A DNA stretch of 64,000 bases. Source: Stieleria magnilauensis (lineage in GTDB: Bacteria > Planctomycetota > Planctomycetia > Pirellulales > Pirellulaceae). Within the stretch, counting starts at the first letter, position 1; each line of letters starts with the position of its first letter. Made by a program: the position numbers and the translations under genes. Under the pieces are notes generated by a model, which was not told the DNA's origin, did not search any database, and was given only the letters and a program-made list of their open reading frames with translations. The DNA is taken from the NCBI GenBank assembly GCA_007753675.1, contig CP036432.1:4190394-4254393 (forward strand). Reading direction: 5' to 3'. Positions 33,483 through 42,841 of this stretch are shown here, piece after piece.

Positions 33483-35099
33483 TCATTGCTTCGCTTTGAC
33501 GCGACTTGAGATTTGAATTTGCGTCAGTTCCGGCGGGCGGCGACTGGGCGCAAACGACAACGCGGCGGTGGGGCAGGCGTCGACACACTCTTCCGCCACC
33601 TTCGTCAAGGCATCATCGAGTTGCCCTTCAAACGGCACGCTCAGCAAGACATCAAAACCGCGACCGACGAAGGCCAGCCCCAGCGGCTCCTGGGCTCGTT
33701 CGGCAATCTTGATGCACAGTTCACACTTGATGCACTTGCCCGGTTCGAACAACACCGAGGAGGCGCGTCCGACCACCTCGTAAGGACGGCGCACCCTGGG
33801 AAAGCGGTTCGGGTTTGCGCCGTAGTACTCGGACCAACGTTCCAGTTTGCATTTGTTGTGTGCCACACAACCACAGCCCAAACATCGCTCGGATTGCTCC
33901 GTCGCGTCGGAGGGCACGTAGTCCGTGCCGTTCGCGGGAACGGAGCGTGGGGCAGGGACGGAGTTGGCCAGAAACTCTTCGATCTCGCCCGATTCCAAGC
34001 GACCGATGCGCGAAGAAAACTCGTGCCCCAGGCTGAGCTTCTTCCAGCCGGCGAGGTACTGGTTGATGATCGTTGCCGCTTCTTTGCCGTCAGCCGTACT
34101 CCGCACCACCATGCCGTTTCCTCGCAACGCATTGCCGACGGCGAACACGCCCCGGCGGTTGGTCGCGTAGGTTGCCGAGTCGACATCGATGCCCTTTCGA
34201 CTCGCTTTGATTCCCAAGCGTTCCACCTGGTCGGGAGTGGCCCTGCCGATCGCCAACAGCACCGCGTCAAACTCCTCGCACAATGCATCGAGTTGCTCTT
34301 TCGTGGTGACAGACGTCTGCAAACGCACGTCCACGCCGAGCCGAATGATCTGCTTGATTTCCGCATCCAAGATGTCACGTGGCAAACTCTGTTCGTCTTC
34401 TTCGGTGCGGAGACGGCCGCCGAGTGATTCGTTCTGTTCGATCAACGTGCAAGCGTGCCCGGATCGACGCAGGTAAAACACGCCGGCCAGACCGGAGGGG
34501 CCGGCGCCGACCACGGCCACGCGTTTTCCGCTGTCCGGTTTGCAGGGCGGCAGATACGGATCGTCGGTCGCCAAATCGGCATCCGCCACGAAGCGTTTCA
34601 GATCGCAGATCGCGACGGGTCCGTCGGCGGTCTTGCGGCGACAGCCCTTTTCGCACGGCTTGGGACAGACGCGGCCGAGCACCGCCGGCAACGCAATGTC
34701 CGCTTTGATTGTGACGATGGCATCACGCAAATTTTCATGGCTGATTTGATCCAACATCAGCGGGATGTCCATGTGTGCCGGGCAGGCAAAGTCACAGGGG
34801 GCGCGACAGTCTCCGACGTGCTCGCTGAGCAGCAACTCCAACGCCGTCCGCCGCACGTCGCGAATCTCTTCGGTTTCGTTGTCGATCTCCATCCCCTCGA
34901 CAACCTTGGTGCCACAGGCCGAGATCAATCGGCCGGAGCGGCGATCCTTGACCGTGCACACCTGGCACGAATTCGAAGGCTCGTAGCCTTTGAGATAACA
35001 GAGCGTGGGAATTTCAACGCCCAACAGCTCGGCGGCATCGATGATGTTCGATCCCGGCGGAACCTCCACTTCACGATCATCGATTTTAATTTTAAGCAC
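33483..35099 (-). CDS. Iron-sulfur FAD oxidoreductase (GltD-like) of the redox operon
   Basis: 538 residues, cytoplasmic. Order of parts: N-terminal [2Fe-2S] domain (Cys in IPTLCYLKGY, NSCQVCTVKD, LISACGTKV, about 33-65); a GltD-type two-cluster region (GDCRAPCDFACPAHMDIP near 97 and GRVCPKPCEKGCRR near 143); an FAD/NAD(P) Rossmann unit (VAVVGAGPSGLAGVFYLRR near 194); and a C-terminal ferredoxin-like part (CIKCELCIKIAERAQ, CVDACPTAAL near 450-505) whose first motif lacks the final Cys-Pro. No molybdopterin or H-cluster site is present. It is the last gene of the nine-gene operon, 23 bases after the NuoE-NuoF fusion, and is likely its electron partner. Confidence 0.82.
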   Translation of the reverse strand: MLKIKIDDREVEVPPGSNIIDAAELLGVEIPTLCYLKGYEPSNSCQVCTVKDRRSGRLISACGTKVVEGMEIDNETEEIRDVRRTALELLLSEHVGDCRAPCDFACPAHMDIPLMLDQISHENLRDAIVTIKADIALPAVLGRVCPKPCEKGCRRKTADGPVAICDLKRFVADADLATDDPYLPPCKPDSGKRVAVVGAGPSGLAGVFYLRRSGHACTLIEQNESLGGRLRTEEDEQSLPRDILDAEIKQIIRLGVDVRLQTSVTTKEQLDALCEEFDAVLLAIGRATPDQVERLGIKASRKGIDVDSATYATNRRGVFAVGNALRGNGMVVRSTADGKEAATIINQYLAGWKKLSLGHEFSSRIGRLESGEIEEFLANSVPAPRSVPANGTDYVPSDATEQSERCLGCGCVAHNKCKLERWSEYYGANPNRFPRVRRPYEVVGRASSVLFEPGKCIKCELCIKIAERAQEPLGLAFVGRGFDVLLSVPFEGQLDDALTKVAEECVDACPTAALSFAPSRRPPELTQIQISSRVKAKQ

Positions 35100-35122
35100 G
35101 GTGGGCGACCTCGTTCTGAACT

Positions 35123-37537
35123 CTACTGTAAGAGCGTTGCAGGTTTTGATTTCGATTTGGATTTAGATTTGGGTTCCGACGCGATGAAGACGGCATCCTC
35201 GGGACAGACTTGGTAACAGGTGTCACATCGTGTGCAGCGATCCAGGTCGATCGTGTGTTTGTAATAAGGCGTCATCGGGATGGCATCGACGGGACAGTGT
35301 TGCGAACACAGCGTGCACCCGATGCACTTGTCGTTGATGCAATAGTCGATCAGATCGACACATTTGCCGGCCGGGCAGTATCCGGCGATGTGCGCCTCGT
35401 ACTCCTCGCGAAAGTACTTCAACGTGGAAAGGATCGGATTGGGCGCGGTCTTGCCGAGACCGCACAGGCTGCCCGCACAGACCGATGTCGACAGCGTTTC
35501 GAGTTGTTCCAGATCACCTTGCTTGCCGTTGCCCGTGCACAGCCGGTCCAGGATGTCGAGCAAACGCCTGGTCCCGACGCGGCAGAACGTACATTTACCG
35601 CAAGACTGATCTTGGGTGAATTTTAGGAAGTAACGGGCGATGTCGACCATGCAATCCTTGTCATCGAGCACCACCAGTCCGCCGCTGCCCATGATGGAAC
35701 CGACCGCGGACAATGATTCATAATCGATTTGCGTGTCCGCCAACTCGGCCGGGACGCAGCCGCCGGAGGGCCCGCCGATCTGCACGGCTTTGAACGTTCG
35801 CCCGGGCTCCACCCCGCCCCCGATGTCCTCGACGATCTGGCGAATCGTGATTCCCATCGGGACTTCGATCAAACCGCCGTTGCGAACCTTTCCGGCCAAC
35901 GCAAACGCCTTCGTCCCCTTGCTGGTTGCCGTCCCCAGCTTGGCGAGTTCTTTGCCGCCATGGCGCAGGATCCAGGGAATCGTGGCCAGGGTTTCGACAT
36001 TGTTGATCAACGTCGGTTTCTCCCAGAGTCCGCTTTCAGCTGGAAACGGCGGACGGATCCGCGGCGTGCCACGACCGCCTTCGATCGAGTGAATCAGTGC
36101 CGTTTCTTCGCCGCAAATGTAGGCCCCCGCGCCTTCGCGAATTTCAAGGTCGAAACGAAATTCGGTGCCCAACACGGAATCGCCCAGGATGCCGCCCTGC
36201 CGGCAGATTTCGATCGCGTTACGAATGCGTTCGACGGCCAACGGGTATTCGGCGCGGACGTAGAAGATGCCGTCATGGGCGTCGACCGTACACGCGGCGA
36301 TCGCCATGCCTTCGATCACGCGAAACGGAATCGACTCCAACAGCACCTTGTCCATGAACGCGCCGGGGTCGCCCTCGTCACCGTTGCAGATGACGTATTT
36401 CGTCGGGCTCACTTGGCGACGGACGGTTCGCCATTTGATGTGCGTCGGAAATCCGGCACCGCCACGGCCCCGCAACCCACTGGCCTCGATCTCGTCAAGG
36501 ATTTGTTCCGGCTGCAGTTGCGTGAGACATTTCTTTAACGACTCGAATCCGCCATGACGCATGTACTCGTCCAAATCGAGTGGATCGATCGCATCGAGCA
36601 AGTCCAACGTCAGGTGCTTTTGCGGACCGATGAAGCAGTCGACCACACCGTCGCGAGCGGCGCGGTGTTTCTGCAACACATCCTGGTCTTCATCGGATTG
36701 GATCCAATCGAGAATCCGCGACGCGGCGTAGCGGATCGGCTTGGAAATGCCCTTCGGGCGAAAGTGTTTCTCGACGATCTTTCGAGCCATCTCGGGATTG
36801 ACATTCGTGTAGCTCTGGGACGTGCCGTCGGGCGATACCAACTCGACCAGCGGGACCTTGCTGCAGATCCCCGTGCAACCAATTTGTTTGACGTAGGCGT
36901 CGCCGCCGGAGTCATCGATCGCATCACACAGCGCTTCATGCACCTTGTCGCTGCCCAGTGCCAGGCAACACGAGCCCAACCCGATCCGGACCTCCGTGGT
37001 GTGCGGCCCCCGCGGCTGTGAGATCGGACGGTGCACGGCAGACAATTTGACGAATTCCGCTTCGTCGTATTCCTGCAGCATCCGTGGCGTCGTCTGTGAA
37101 CTGACATGGCCGAAAATCGCATCATCGATTTGCACGACCGGCCCCAAGGTGCAACATCCCAGACAGGCCACTTTCTGGACCGTGAACTCACCCTCGGTAT
37201 CGGTGTCCTCGTGCGGGGCGAGCTTGAGCTCGTGTCGAATCGCATCGTCGACCAGATCCGCCCCTTTGACGTGACAGGCCGTTCCCGTGCACACGCTGAT
37301 CATGTGCTTGCCGACGGGATGATGTCGAAAGTGATCGTAGAACGACGCGACGCCGGTGATCGCGGCCGGCGTGATCTCGGTTTGTTCGCAAATCCGCCGC
37401 AGCGCCTCCTGCGGCAAATAACGATACTCCCTCTGCACCGCGTGCAAGATCGGGATGACCGCATCGGGGCCGCGACCGATCTGTTCGATCATTCGATCGA
37501 CGGCGGTCAAGTCGATTCGTGGGTTTGTCGTGATCAT
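35123..37537 (-). CDS. NuoE-NuoF fusion flavoprotein with additional [2Fe-2S] and 2[4Fe-4S] domains
   Basis: 804 residues. Domain 1 (about 1-165) is NuoE: Cys in SVCTGTACHVKG and VACLGCCTLGP. Domain 2 (about 178-260) is a second thioredoxin-like [2Fe-2S] unit (GLGSCCLALGS, IGCTGICSKVP). Domain 3 (about 275-700) is NuoF: ASGLRGRGGAGFPTHIKW for NADH/FMN, GEETALIHSIEG, and the [4Fe-4S] motif SCGKCTFCRVGTRR. Domain 4 (about 740-790) carries CIGCTLCSQHCPVDAI and CTRCDTCYQVCPEDAV. The architecture is that of the electron-bifurcating NADH core (HydB plus HydC), here fused into one chain. It ends in a KSKSKSKSK tail. No hydrogenase or formate dehydrogenase subunit is near. Confidence 0.88.
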   Translation of the reverse strand: MITTNPRIDLTAVDRMIEQIGRGPDAVIPILHAVQREYRYLPQEALRRICEQTEITPAAITGVASFYDHFRHHPVGKHMISVCTGTACHVKGADLVDDAIRHELKLAPHEDTDTEGEFTVQKVACLGCCTLGPVVQIDDAIFGHVSSQTTPRMLQEYDEAEFVKLSAVHRPISQPRGPHTTEVRIGLGSCCLALGSDKVHEALCDAIDDSGGDAYVKQIGCTGICSKVPLVELVSPDGTSQSYTNVNPEMARKIVEKHFRPKGISKPIRYAASRILDWIQSDEDQDVLQKHRAARDGVVDCFIGPQKHLTLDLLDAIDPLDLDEYMRHGGFESLKKCLTQLQPEQILDEIEASGLRGRGGAGFPTHIKWRTVRRQVSPTKYVICNGDEGDPGAFMDKVLLESIPFRVIEGMAIAACTVDAHDGIFYVRAEYPLAVERIRNAIEICRQGGILGDSVLGTEFRFDLEIREGAGAYICGEETALIHSIEGGRGTPRIRPPFPAESGLWEKPTLINNVETLATIPWILRHGGKELAKLGTATSKGTKAFALAGKVRNGGLIEVPMGITIRQIVEDIGGGVEPGRTFKAVQIGGPSGGCVPAELADTQIDYESLSAVGSIMGSGGLVVLDDKDCMVDIARYFLKFTQDQSCGKCTFCRVGTRRLLDILDRLCTGNGKQGDLEQLETLSTSVCAGSLCGLGKTAPNPILSTLKYFREEYEAHIAGYCPAGKCVDLIDYCINDKCIGCTLCSQHCPVDAIPMTPYYKHTIDLDRCTRCDTCYQVCPEDAVFIASEPKSKSKSKSKPATLLQ

Positions 37538-37561
37538 TCGGCAGCTCGCCCGAAACTCGAG

Positions 37562-39352
37562 TCATTGATCATCAGCGTTTGCGCTCCCGATGCAGAACAA
37601 GTGCTCGCTTCCTCGGATGAAAATCTTCCCCTGGTGAAACGCCGGACAGGTCACGCATTCTTCTCCCAATTGAGCTTCCGAGATGCGATTGCACGCTTCG
37701 CCGGTCGGCTCGACCACCCATGCCGTGCCGTCTCGGCTGAACAAATAAACTCGATCTCCAACCAGGCTCGGGGACGAAAGGAAATCCGCTCCGAAATCTT
37801 CTTCCCACAACGGTTCACCGCCTTTCTGCTTGTCGAAACAGAACAGCGTGCCGTAGGAAGCCAGCGTCAAAACAAACTCGTCGGTGACCAGGGGGCTGCA
37901 GGTATCTGGCAGCCCGTAATCGGCGGTCCACTGCACATGGGTTTCGGTCACGTCGCCCGATCCGTCGACTGCAATGGCGGCATAGATCGCAGTGTCGTTG
38001 CCGGCATAGACGATGCCGTCGGAGTACACCGGCGAGGGGCCCACTTCGACACGTTCCAAGCAGTTTGCCCGCCACAGTTCCATCCCATCGCTCGGCGAGT
38101 GCGACATCACCCAGGGATCGCAACACGTAATGACCTGAGCTTGGCCGTCGTGCTCGATCACGATCGGTGACGACCAGGACGCCGGTGTCGCACGAATCGT
38201 TTCCCAGATCGGACTGCCGGTTGCACCGTCGAAACACATTAATTTGGAAAGCTGGTCCTCGCTGCTTCCCTGGTCGTACTGCACGATCACCGAACCCTGG
38301 TACGTCACCAGCGAAGACGCGTGGCCATAATTGTTTCGCTGCGGCACGCCCAACGAACGCGTCCACATTTCGTTGCCGGCGAAATCGAGTGCGACCAACT
38401 GCCCATCGGCAAACATCGCAAACACCAGACGTCCATCGGTCGCCATCGTCGGCGCGGCATAGCCGGTGTCATCGGAGGTCTTGATCGGCTGGCCGGCGAC
38501 CGTGGGATCGACGGCGATGTCGGTGCTCCAAAGCAAACTACCGGAGCCGGCATCGAAACAGTAAACACCACGTTCCTCTGCAGTCGCGCCGGAGAGAAAC
38601 ACGCGGTCTTGCCACACGATGGGCGAATTGACACCGGGCAGCGGCACCACCGCCTTCCAAACTATCCCTTCGCCGGATTCACCGTCCCAGACCGTTGGGG
38701 CGTCTTGATCGGAAGCGATTCCCGAACCATCGGCCCCACGGAAACTGGGCCAGTTCGCCCGCATCTCGGCAGCACTTGGAAGTTCTGCAAGCACCGGTTC
38801 GATCACCGCATCTTGACCGTCGCTCTTCCGCTCGCCGACCGGATGGTGGACCGACGCCAAGGCATCCAAGGTGGACGGCAACACACTTTGGTGACCGGCT
38901 TTCATCGCCCAGGCCGTGCCGACCAGGACCAGCATCACGACGGCGACCGCCCATGGCCCCCGGTGGCTCAAGACTTCGTCGCTATCAGGACCGGGCAGTT
39001 TCGGCTTGGGGCGGGGCAGCTTGCGGTACAGCGTGGCGGCCCACTTGCTGAAGATCAGCGTGACGAGGATGCCGCCCAGCAACAGGTACGAACCCCGCTC
39101 GGTGAAACGCAACTCGCGGAAGTATTCTTGACGCAGCGCCAGGTCCAACGCCTGGATCTCTTGCCGCAGCTGATCGTTGTCGGGCTGCTGGAGGAACTGT
39201 TCCCTGAGCTGGACGAATGAAGTCGCTTCCAGGGGAACCTTGTCCAACCGGTTCATGCCATCGATCACCAAGATCACGCCGACGAGCGTCGAAAACACTC
39301 CGGCCACCCACGCGGAGAGCAGGATCGATCGATAGCCCAAATAAGCGTTCAC
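37562..39352 (-). CDS. PQQ-type beta-propeller protein with membrane segments (redox operon)
   Basis: 596 residues from a GTG ending at 39352, preceded by GGAGGG at about 9 bases and overlapping the polyferredoxin stop as GTGA. Three membrane segments lie at about 8-30, 85-105 and 133-153, leaving the C-terminal propeller (from about 190) outside. Blades repeat patterns such as RVFLSGATAEERGVYCFDAG, LVFAMFADGQLVALDFAGNE and KLMCFDGATGSPIWETI. Typical PQQ ligands cannot be confirmed, so it may be a structural propeller instead of a dehydrogenase. It connects the membrane part of the operon to the cytoplasmic flavoprotein genes that follow. Confidence 0.82.
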   Translation of the reverse strand: MNAYLGYRSILLSAWVAGVFSTLVGVILVIDGMNRLDKVPLEATSFVQLREQFLQQPDNDQLRQEIQALDLALRQEYFRELRFTERGSYLLLGGILVTLIFSKWAATLYRKLPRPKPKLPGPDSDEVLSHRGPWAVAVVMLVLVGTAWAMKAGHQSVLPSTLDALASVHHPVGERKSDGQDAVIEPVLAELPSAAEMRANWPSFRGADGSGIASDQDAPTVWDGESGEGIVWKAVVPLPGVNSPIVWQDRVFLSGATAEERGVYCFDAGSGSLLWSTDIAVDPTVAGQPIKTSDDTGYAAPTMATDGRLVFAMFADGQLVALDFAGNEMWTRSLGVPQRNNYGHASSLVTYQGSVIVQYDQGSSEDQLSKLMCFDGATGSPIWETIRATPASWSSPIVIEHDGQAQVITCCDPWVMSHSPSDGMELWRANCLERVEVGPSPVYSDGIVYAGNDTAIYAAIAVDGSGDVTETHVQWTADYGLPDTCSPLVTDEFVLTLASYGTLFCFDKQKGGEPLWEEDFGADFLSSPSLVGDRVYLFSRDGTAWVVEPTGEACNRISEAQLGEECVTCPAFHQGKIFIRGSEHLFCIGSANADDQ

Positions 39353-40734
39353 GATTTCTTCCCTCCGACGGTCAATTGGACCAGCGGCCCCGTCGGCAGC
39401 TGACCGTCGGGCAGGGCTTCGGAAACATCGGAAATCAGACCGAGTCTGACCTTTTCGACCGGGCAATACCAGTAGCAACGACCGCAAGAAACACATCCCG
39501 CACGGTCTGCCTGGTAATCATCACGGCGACGCCGCACCGACAGATGGATCAGCTTGAAACCGATCACCAACCCGGTCCACGCACCGAGCAATCCGCCGAG
39601 GGTGACAAAGTCATTGCGCCGCGATAGCGCCGATTGATACAGCTGTTCCACCGACCGTCCCGATCCTCGAAAGGCGTCGCTGGCTTCGGTGGTGGATGCC
39701 GCCACACCCAACTCTTCCAGCCGCACCTGTTCGGCCAAACGCGACTCCGGGTGCCACTGCGACAGTGGAACAGCCAGCGCCGTCCCGAGCCACCAGAAAC
39801 CGAGCACCACGACCGGCGCTACCATCAAGGCGGTTACCAATCGACGTTTCCCTTTTCGCCGACGTTCCGGCGACTGCGTGACCGTCGGCGGATGAATCGC
39901 TCCGTAGGGACAGACGTCTTCACAAAGCTGGCAATTGATGCAGGTGTCCGGCGGAATGCTCAAACGCCATTTGGAAAAACACGACAGCACACGCAGAATC
40001 GCGCCGTAAGGACACAGATAACGACAATACGGTCGACCGACAAACACGCTGATCAGCAAGATGCTGCTGCCGAACAGCAGCATGTCGGTGTTCGCACCCA
40101 GGCGGAAAAAGGGAATGAACGGATCGTAGCGACAGATGATGAATCCGGTTTTGGTCGCGGCGAAGATGACCGCGGCACCCAAGTAGATGTAGGCGACCAA
40201 ACCCAACGAATGGTCCAGCCAGCGGGGCACCCTGATCGAGCGAACCGCGAGCAGCTCCTGCATCGCGCCGAGGGGACAGACCGACGCGCAGAACGTGCGT
40301 CCAAAGAACAGCGTGAACACCAACGGCAGCACAAAGAACGCCACCACCGTCAACGGCACCACGTACGTCGGATCAAAAATCGCCAACGCGACGTTCTGGG
40401 TCGCCCCCACCGGACAGACACAGCCTTGCCGCCAAAAACCGAACCACAGCAAGCTTGCGATCGTCAACAACAGCACGTTACGACGCGAACGCGACACCAG
40501 CGTGAAGTAGGACGCCAGGCACAACGCGACAAACAGAATCGCCACGTCCAAGAGAGGCGCCACCTCGCCCTGCACTTCCGGGACACTGGCCGTGGGGATC
40601 GGATGATCGGAGAATTCCGGAACCGGGAACATCAGATCCGACGACTCGTCCGCCATCACGCCGCCCATCAAGACACCGCCCACCAGGGCAACGACCAGCA
40701 ACGCGGCAACACGGAGTCGAAAGATCCTATTCAT
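39349..40734 (-). CDS. NapH/NosR-like membrane polyferredoxin (redox operon)
   Basis: 461 residues with about six membrane helices. Cys motifs: RQGCVCPVGAT, FCASVCPLGAM and CRYLCPYGAI, the C-x3-CP type of NapH/NosR/RnfB-like proteins near helix ends, then a standard ferredoxin unit CINCQLCEDVCPYGAI near 265, and a C-terminal CVSCGRCYWYCPVEKV near 418. It begins with a signal-like segment (LLVVALVGGVLMGGVMA). The family carries electrons across or along the membrane from quinol or ferredoxin to outside reductases. It overlaps the ferredoxin gene before it (8 bases) and the propeller gene after it (4 bases). Confidence 0.88.
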   Translation of the reverse strand: MNRIFRLRVAALLVVALVGGVLMGGVMADESSDLMFPVPEFSDHPIPTASVPEVQGEVAPLLDVAILFVALCLASYFTLVSRSRRNVLLLTIASLLWFGFWRQGCVCPVGATQNVALAIFDPTYVVPLTVVAFFVLPLVFTLFFGRTFCASVCPLGAMQELLAVRSIRVPRWLDHSLGLVAYIYLGAAVIFAATKTGFIICRYDPFIPFFRLGANTDMLLFGSSILLISVFVGRPYCRYLCPYGAILRVLSCFSKWRLSIPPDTCINCQLCEDVCPYGAIHPPTVTQSPERRRKGKRRLVTALMVAPVVVLGFWWLGTALAVPLSQWHPESRLAEQVRLEELGVAASTTEASDAFRGSGRSVEQLYQSALSRRNDFVTLGGLLGAWTGLVIGFKLIHLSVRRRRDDYQADRAGCVSCGRCYWYCPVEKVRLGLISDVSEALPDGQLPTGPLVQLTVGGKKS

Positions 40735-41377
40735 CGGCTTGCACCTGATCGATCAGCTTCTGCGCGGCCTTGTCGGCTTTCCCCGCCTTTTGCCGCATCA
40801 CGCCCAACGCCACCCGTTTCAATCGATAGGGTTTGTCGGCGGAAACGTTGACGAACGCGTCGCTGGGACACGCCACCGCGATCGCACACTCGTTGCAGTT
40901 GACACAGCGATCGTGCATGACTTGCAGGTACAGCGAACCGTTCATCAGGGCACAGCCCTTGACGCACATCGCACAGCCGATGCAGGCGTCGGTATCGATC
41001 GTGTACTCGTAGAAGTTTTGGCCCGCTTTGCCTTCGACGAAGGTGCGAATGATCGCTTCGGTCGGGCACAGCAAGTCCTCCGCGGCCGTGTCGCGACTGT
41101 CCAGTCCGTCCAGCGTGTAGTAGCCGGTGCAACGGTTGCAGAACCCGCACATGTCGAAACACTGAACGCATTTGACGGCCGATTCGTCGAGCACACAGTG
41201 GGTGGCACAGTTGCCGCATCCGACGCATTTGTCGGGATCGATCTGCCAACGGTTCTCGTCGGCCTGACCCCGACGGCCGGCCAGAAATCCACCCAACACC
41301 CCCGCGGACACGACGCCGGCGACGCGTGCGCCGTCGGCGAGAAAACCGCGTCTGTCGGTTTGTTTTTCGCTGTTCAT
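40727..41377 (-). CDS. Tat-exported multi-cluster ferredoxin, NapG-like (redox operon)
   Basis: 216 residues. The N-terminus has a Tat signal (TDRRGFLADGARVAGVVSAG). Four Cys groups follow: CVGCGNCATHC, CVQCFDMCGFCNRC, CIGCAMCVKGCALM and CVNCNECAIAVACP, giving room for up to four [4Fe-4S] clusters. NapG-type proteins pass electrons from the membrane polyferredoxin to periplasmic reductases, so a pair with the next gene is expected. The gene overlaps the small Cys-rich gene upstream by 4 bases. Confidence 0.87.
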   Translation of the reverse strand: MNSEKQTDRRGFLADGARVAGVVSAGVLGGFLAGRRGQADENRWQIDPDKCVGCGNCATHCVLDESAVKCVQCFDMCGFCNRCTGYYTLDGLDSRDTAAEDLLCPTEAIIRTFVEGKAGQNFYEYTIDTDACIGCAMCVKGCALMNGSLYLQVMHDRCVNCNECAIAVACPSDAFVNVSADKPYRLKRVALGVMRQKAGKADKAAQKLIDQVQADE

Positions 41378-41604
41378 GACGCATTCCCCTCGCTCGTTGA
41401 TTGCCTGGCCTCGGCCGCTTTGGAAAGCTCACACGCTTTGAACAGCTCGCAGCTCTGGCAGGGAGATTCCAGCCGCACGCATCCACCGCGCAGCGCGCGG
41501 TCGATCAAGTTCAGTGACAAGACGGACAGGCCACCGAGGAGCATGTAGCGTCCGGTGCGAATCAGATATTGTCGACGATCGTCGTTTGTTTCTGGATGCG
41601 TCAT
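41374..41604 (-). CDS. Small Tat-like Cys-rich protein (redox operon)
   Basis: 76 residues. N-terminus DRRQYLIRTGRYMLLGGLSV resembles a Tat signal or anchor. The rest holds four Cys in GGCVRLESPCQSCELFKACE, enough for one metal or Fe-S site. Position directly before the ferredoxin, with a 4-base overlap, points to a maturation or electron-relay role. No known family is recognised. Confidence 0.72.
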   Translation of the reverse strand: MTHPETNDDRRQYLIRTGRYMLLGGLSVLSLNLIDRALRGGCVRLESPCQSCELFKACELSKAAEARQSTSEGNAS

Positions 41605-41760
41605 TGGATGGATCCTCTTGCCGATGCCAGCGGGAAGCGTAGGCGAGCGGCGCGTGGGCGTTGTCGTGCGTCATGCGCCACTGGCTGACGCCACGTGCTG
41701 ATAACGTCACGCGCCACTGGCTGACGCCGTGTGTTGGCAACGTTGATTTCGGCTTGTTTT

Positions 41761-42795
41761 TTATGCATCGTCGCCACCGATCCTTTCGAAAATCCGCACC
41801 GACTTTCGTCTCGGATCCAAAACCAAGATGCGACCCCGGCTGTCGGTCGCCACGTCAAAGATCGCTTCGGCTTGGACGGCGCGGGGGTCTCCGATTTCCG
41901 ACTGGGCGACTCCCAACATGCTCGGCCCCGCGACCACACACTCAAATTCTCCGAACTCGCTGTAAACCTTGATCCGTGGGATGCCCTTTTCCGACGTCAC
42001 GATTTCGCCACCGGGCAAGACCGCAAACTCGCTCGGATTGCAGCAACCAAAGAAACGGTCGATCGTCGCGCCGGGCTCGCCCCAACGAACTTCCAGCGCT
42101 CCGTCGAACGTGTACGTCTCCAGTCGCAGGGCGCCCGGGTTGGCAACGTGCAGCCGTCCTTCGGATCCGATCGCGATGTCGAAGTGGGCACTGGGGACGT
42201 TGAAGGTTCGTCCGCCGTTATCCGGATCGCCGATCGTTCCCACGCGTTGGCCGAACGGGTCGTATCGCAACACCACGCGGTTGCCCGCGTCGGCGACGAA
42301 CACATCGTTGCCCGCAACCGCGATCGATGCCAGGATCACGTTCTGCTCCGGCACGTTCCAAATCCCGACGCGACTGCCGTTCGGCTGGAACACTTCGATC
42401 CTGTCGCCGCCACCGACGTAGATTCGACCCGGGAAGACATGTTCGTCACCACCGACGGCCACGCAGCCGGGTTGGCCTTCGGTTCGGATCACCGCCAACT
42501 CGGTGCCGTCTTGCGAATACACACGTACGGCTTGGTCACCGGCGACATAAATCTTGTCCGCGGGGCCGACGTCCATGCAGCGAACGTCATCCAACTGGAC
42601 TTCGATTTCGCCAGTCTGCTCGAACTGGATCAATCCCGGATCGATGTCGTAGACACTGGAAAAATCGATCGTGAAGGATCGACGACTGCGCTGGGCCAAC
42701 GGGTCGCTGCTGACGACGGCATAACTGGCGATGCCGACCGCCACAGCGATCACGGCGGTGACCAGCGTTCCGCGATGCTGATTCAGGAATCGCAT
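41761..42795 (-). CDS. NHL-repeat beta-propeller, membrane-anchored (redox operon)
   Basis: 344 residues. N-terminal membrane segment TLVTAVIAVAVGIASYAVV, then six NHL-type blades, e.g. DKIYVAGDQAVRVYSQDGTE, ASIAVAGNDVFVADAGNRVV and FDVATDSRGRILVLDPRRKS. A CC pair occurs in RFFGCCNPSEFAVLPGG. Such propellers usually bind proteins or carry no cofactor. The gap of 156 bases to the next gene contains a twofold repeat of GCGCCACTGGCTGACGCC (41675-41692 and 41711-41728). Confidence 0.8.
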   Translation of the reverse strand: MRFLNQHRGTLVTAVIAVAVGIASYAVVSSDPLAQRSRRSFTIDFSSVYDIDPGLIQFEQTGEIEVQLDDVRCMDVGPADKIYVAGDQAVRVYSQDGTELAVIRTEGQPGCVAVGGDEHVFPGRIYVGGGDRIEVFQPNGSRVGIWNVPEQNVILASIAVAGNDVFVADAGNRVVLRYDPFGQRVGTIGDPDNGGRTFNVPSAHFDIAIGSEGRLHVANPGALRLETYTFDGALEVRWGEPGATIDRFFGCCNPSEFAVLPGGEIVTSEKGIPRIKVYSEFGEFECVVAGPSMLGVAQSEIGDPRAVQAEAIFDVATDSRGRILVLDPRRKSVRIFERIGGDDA

Positions 42796-42841
42796 GTGTC
42801 GTTGAACTCCATCTTCATCGGGGATCGGGTTTTCATCGCCA

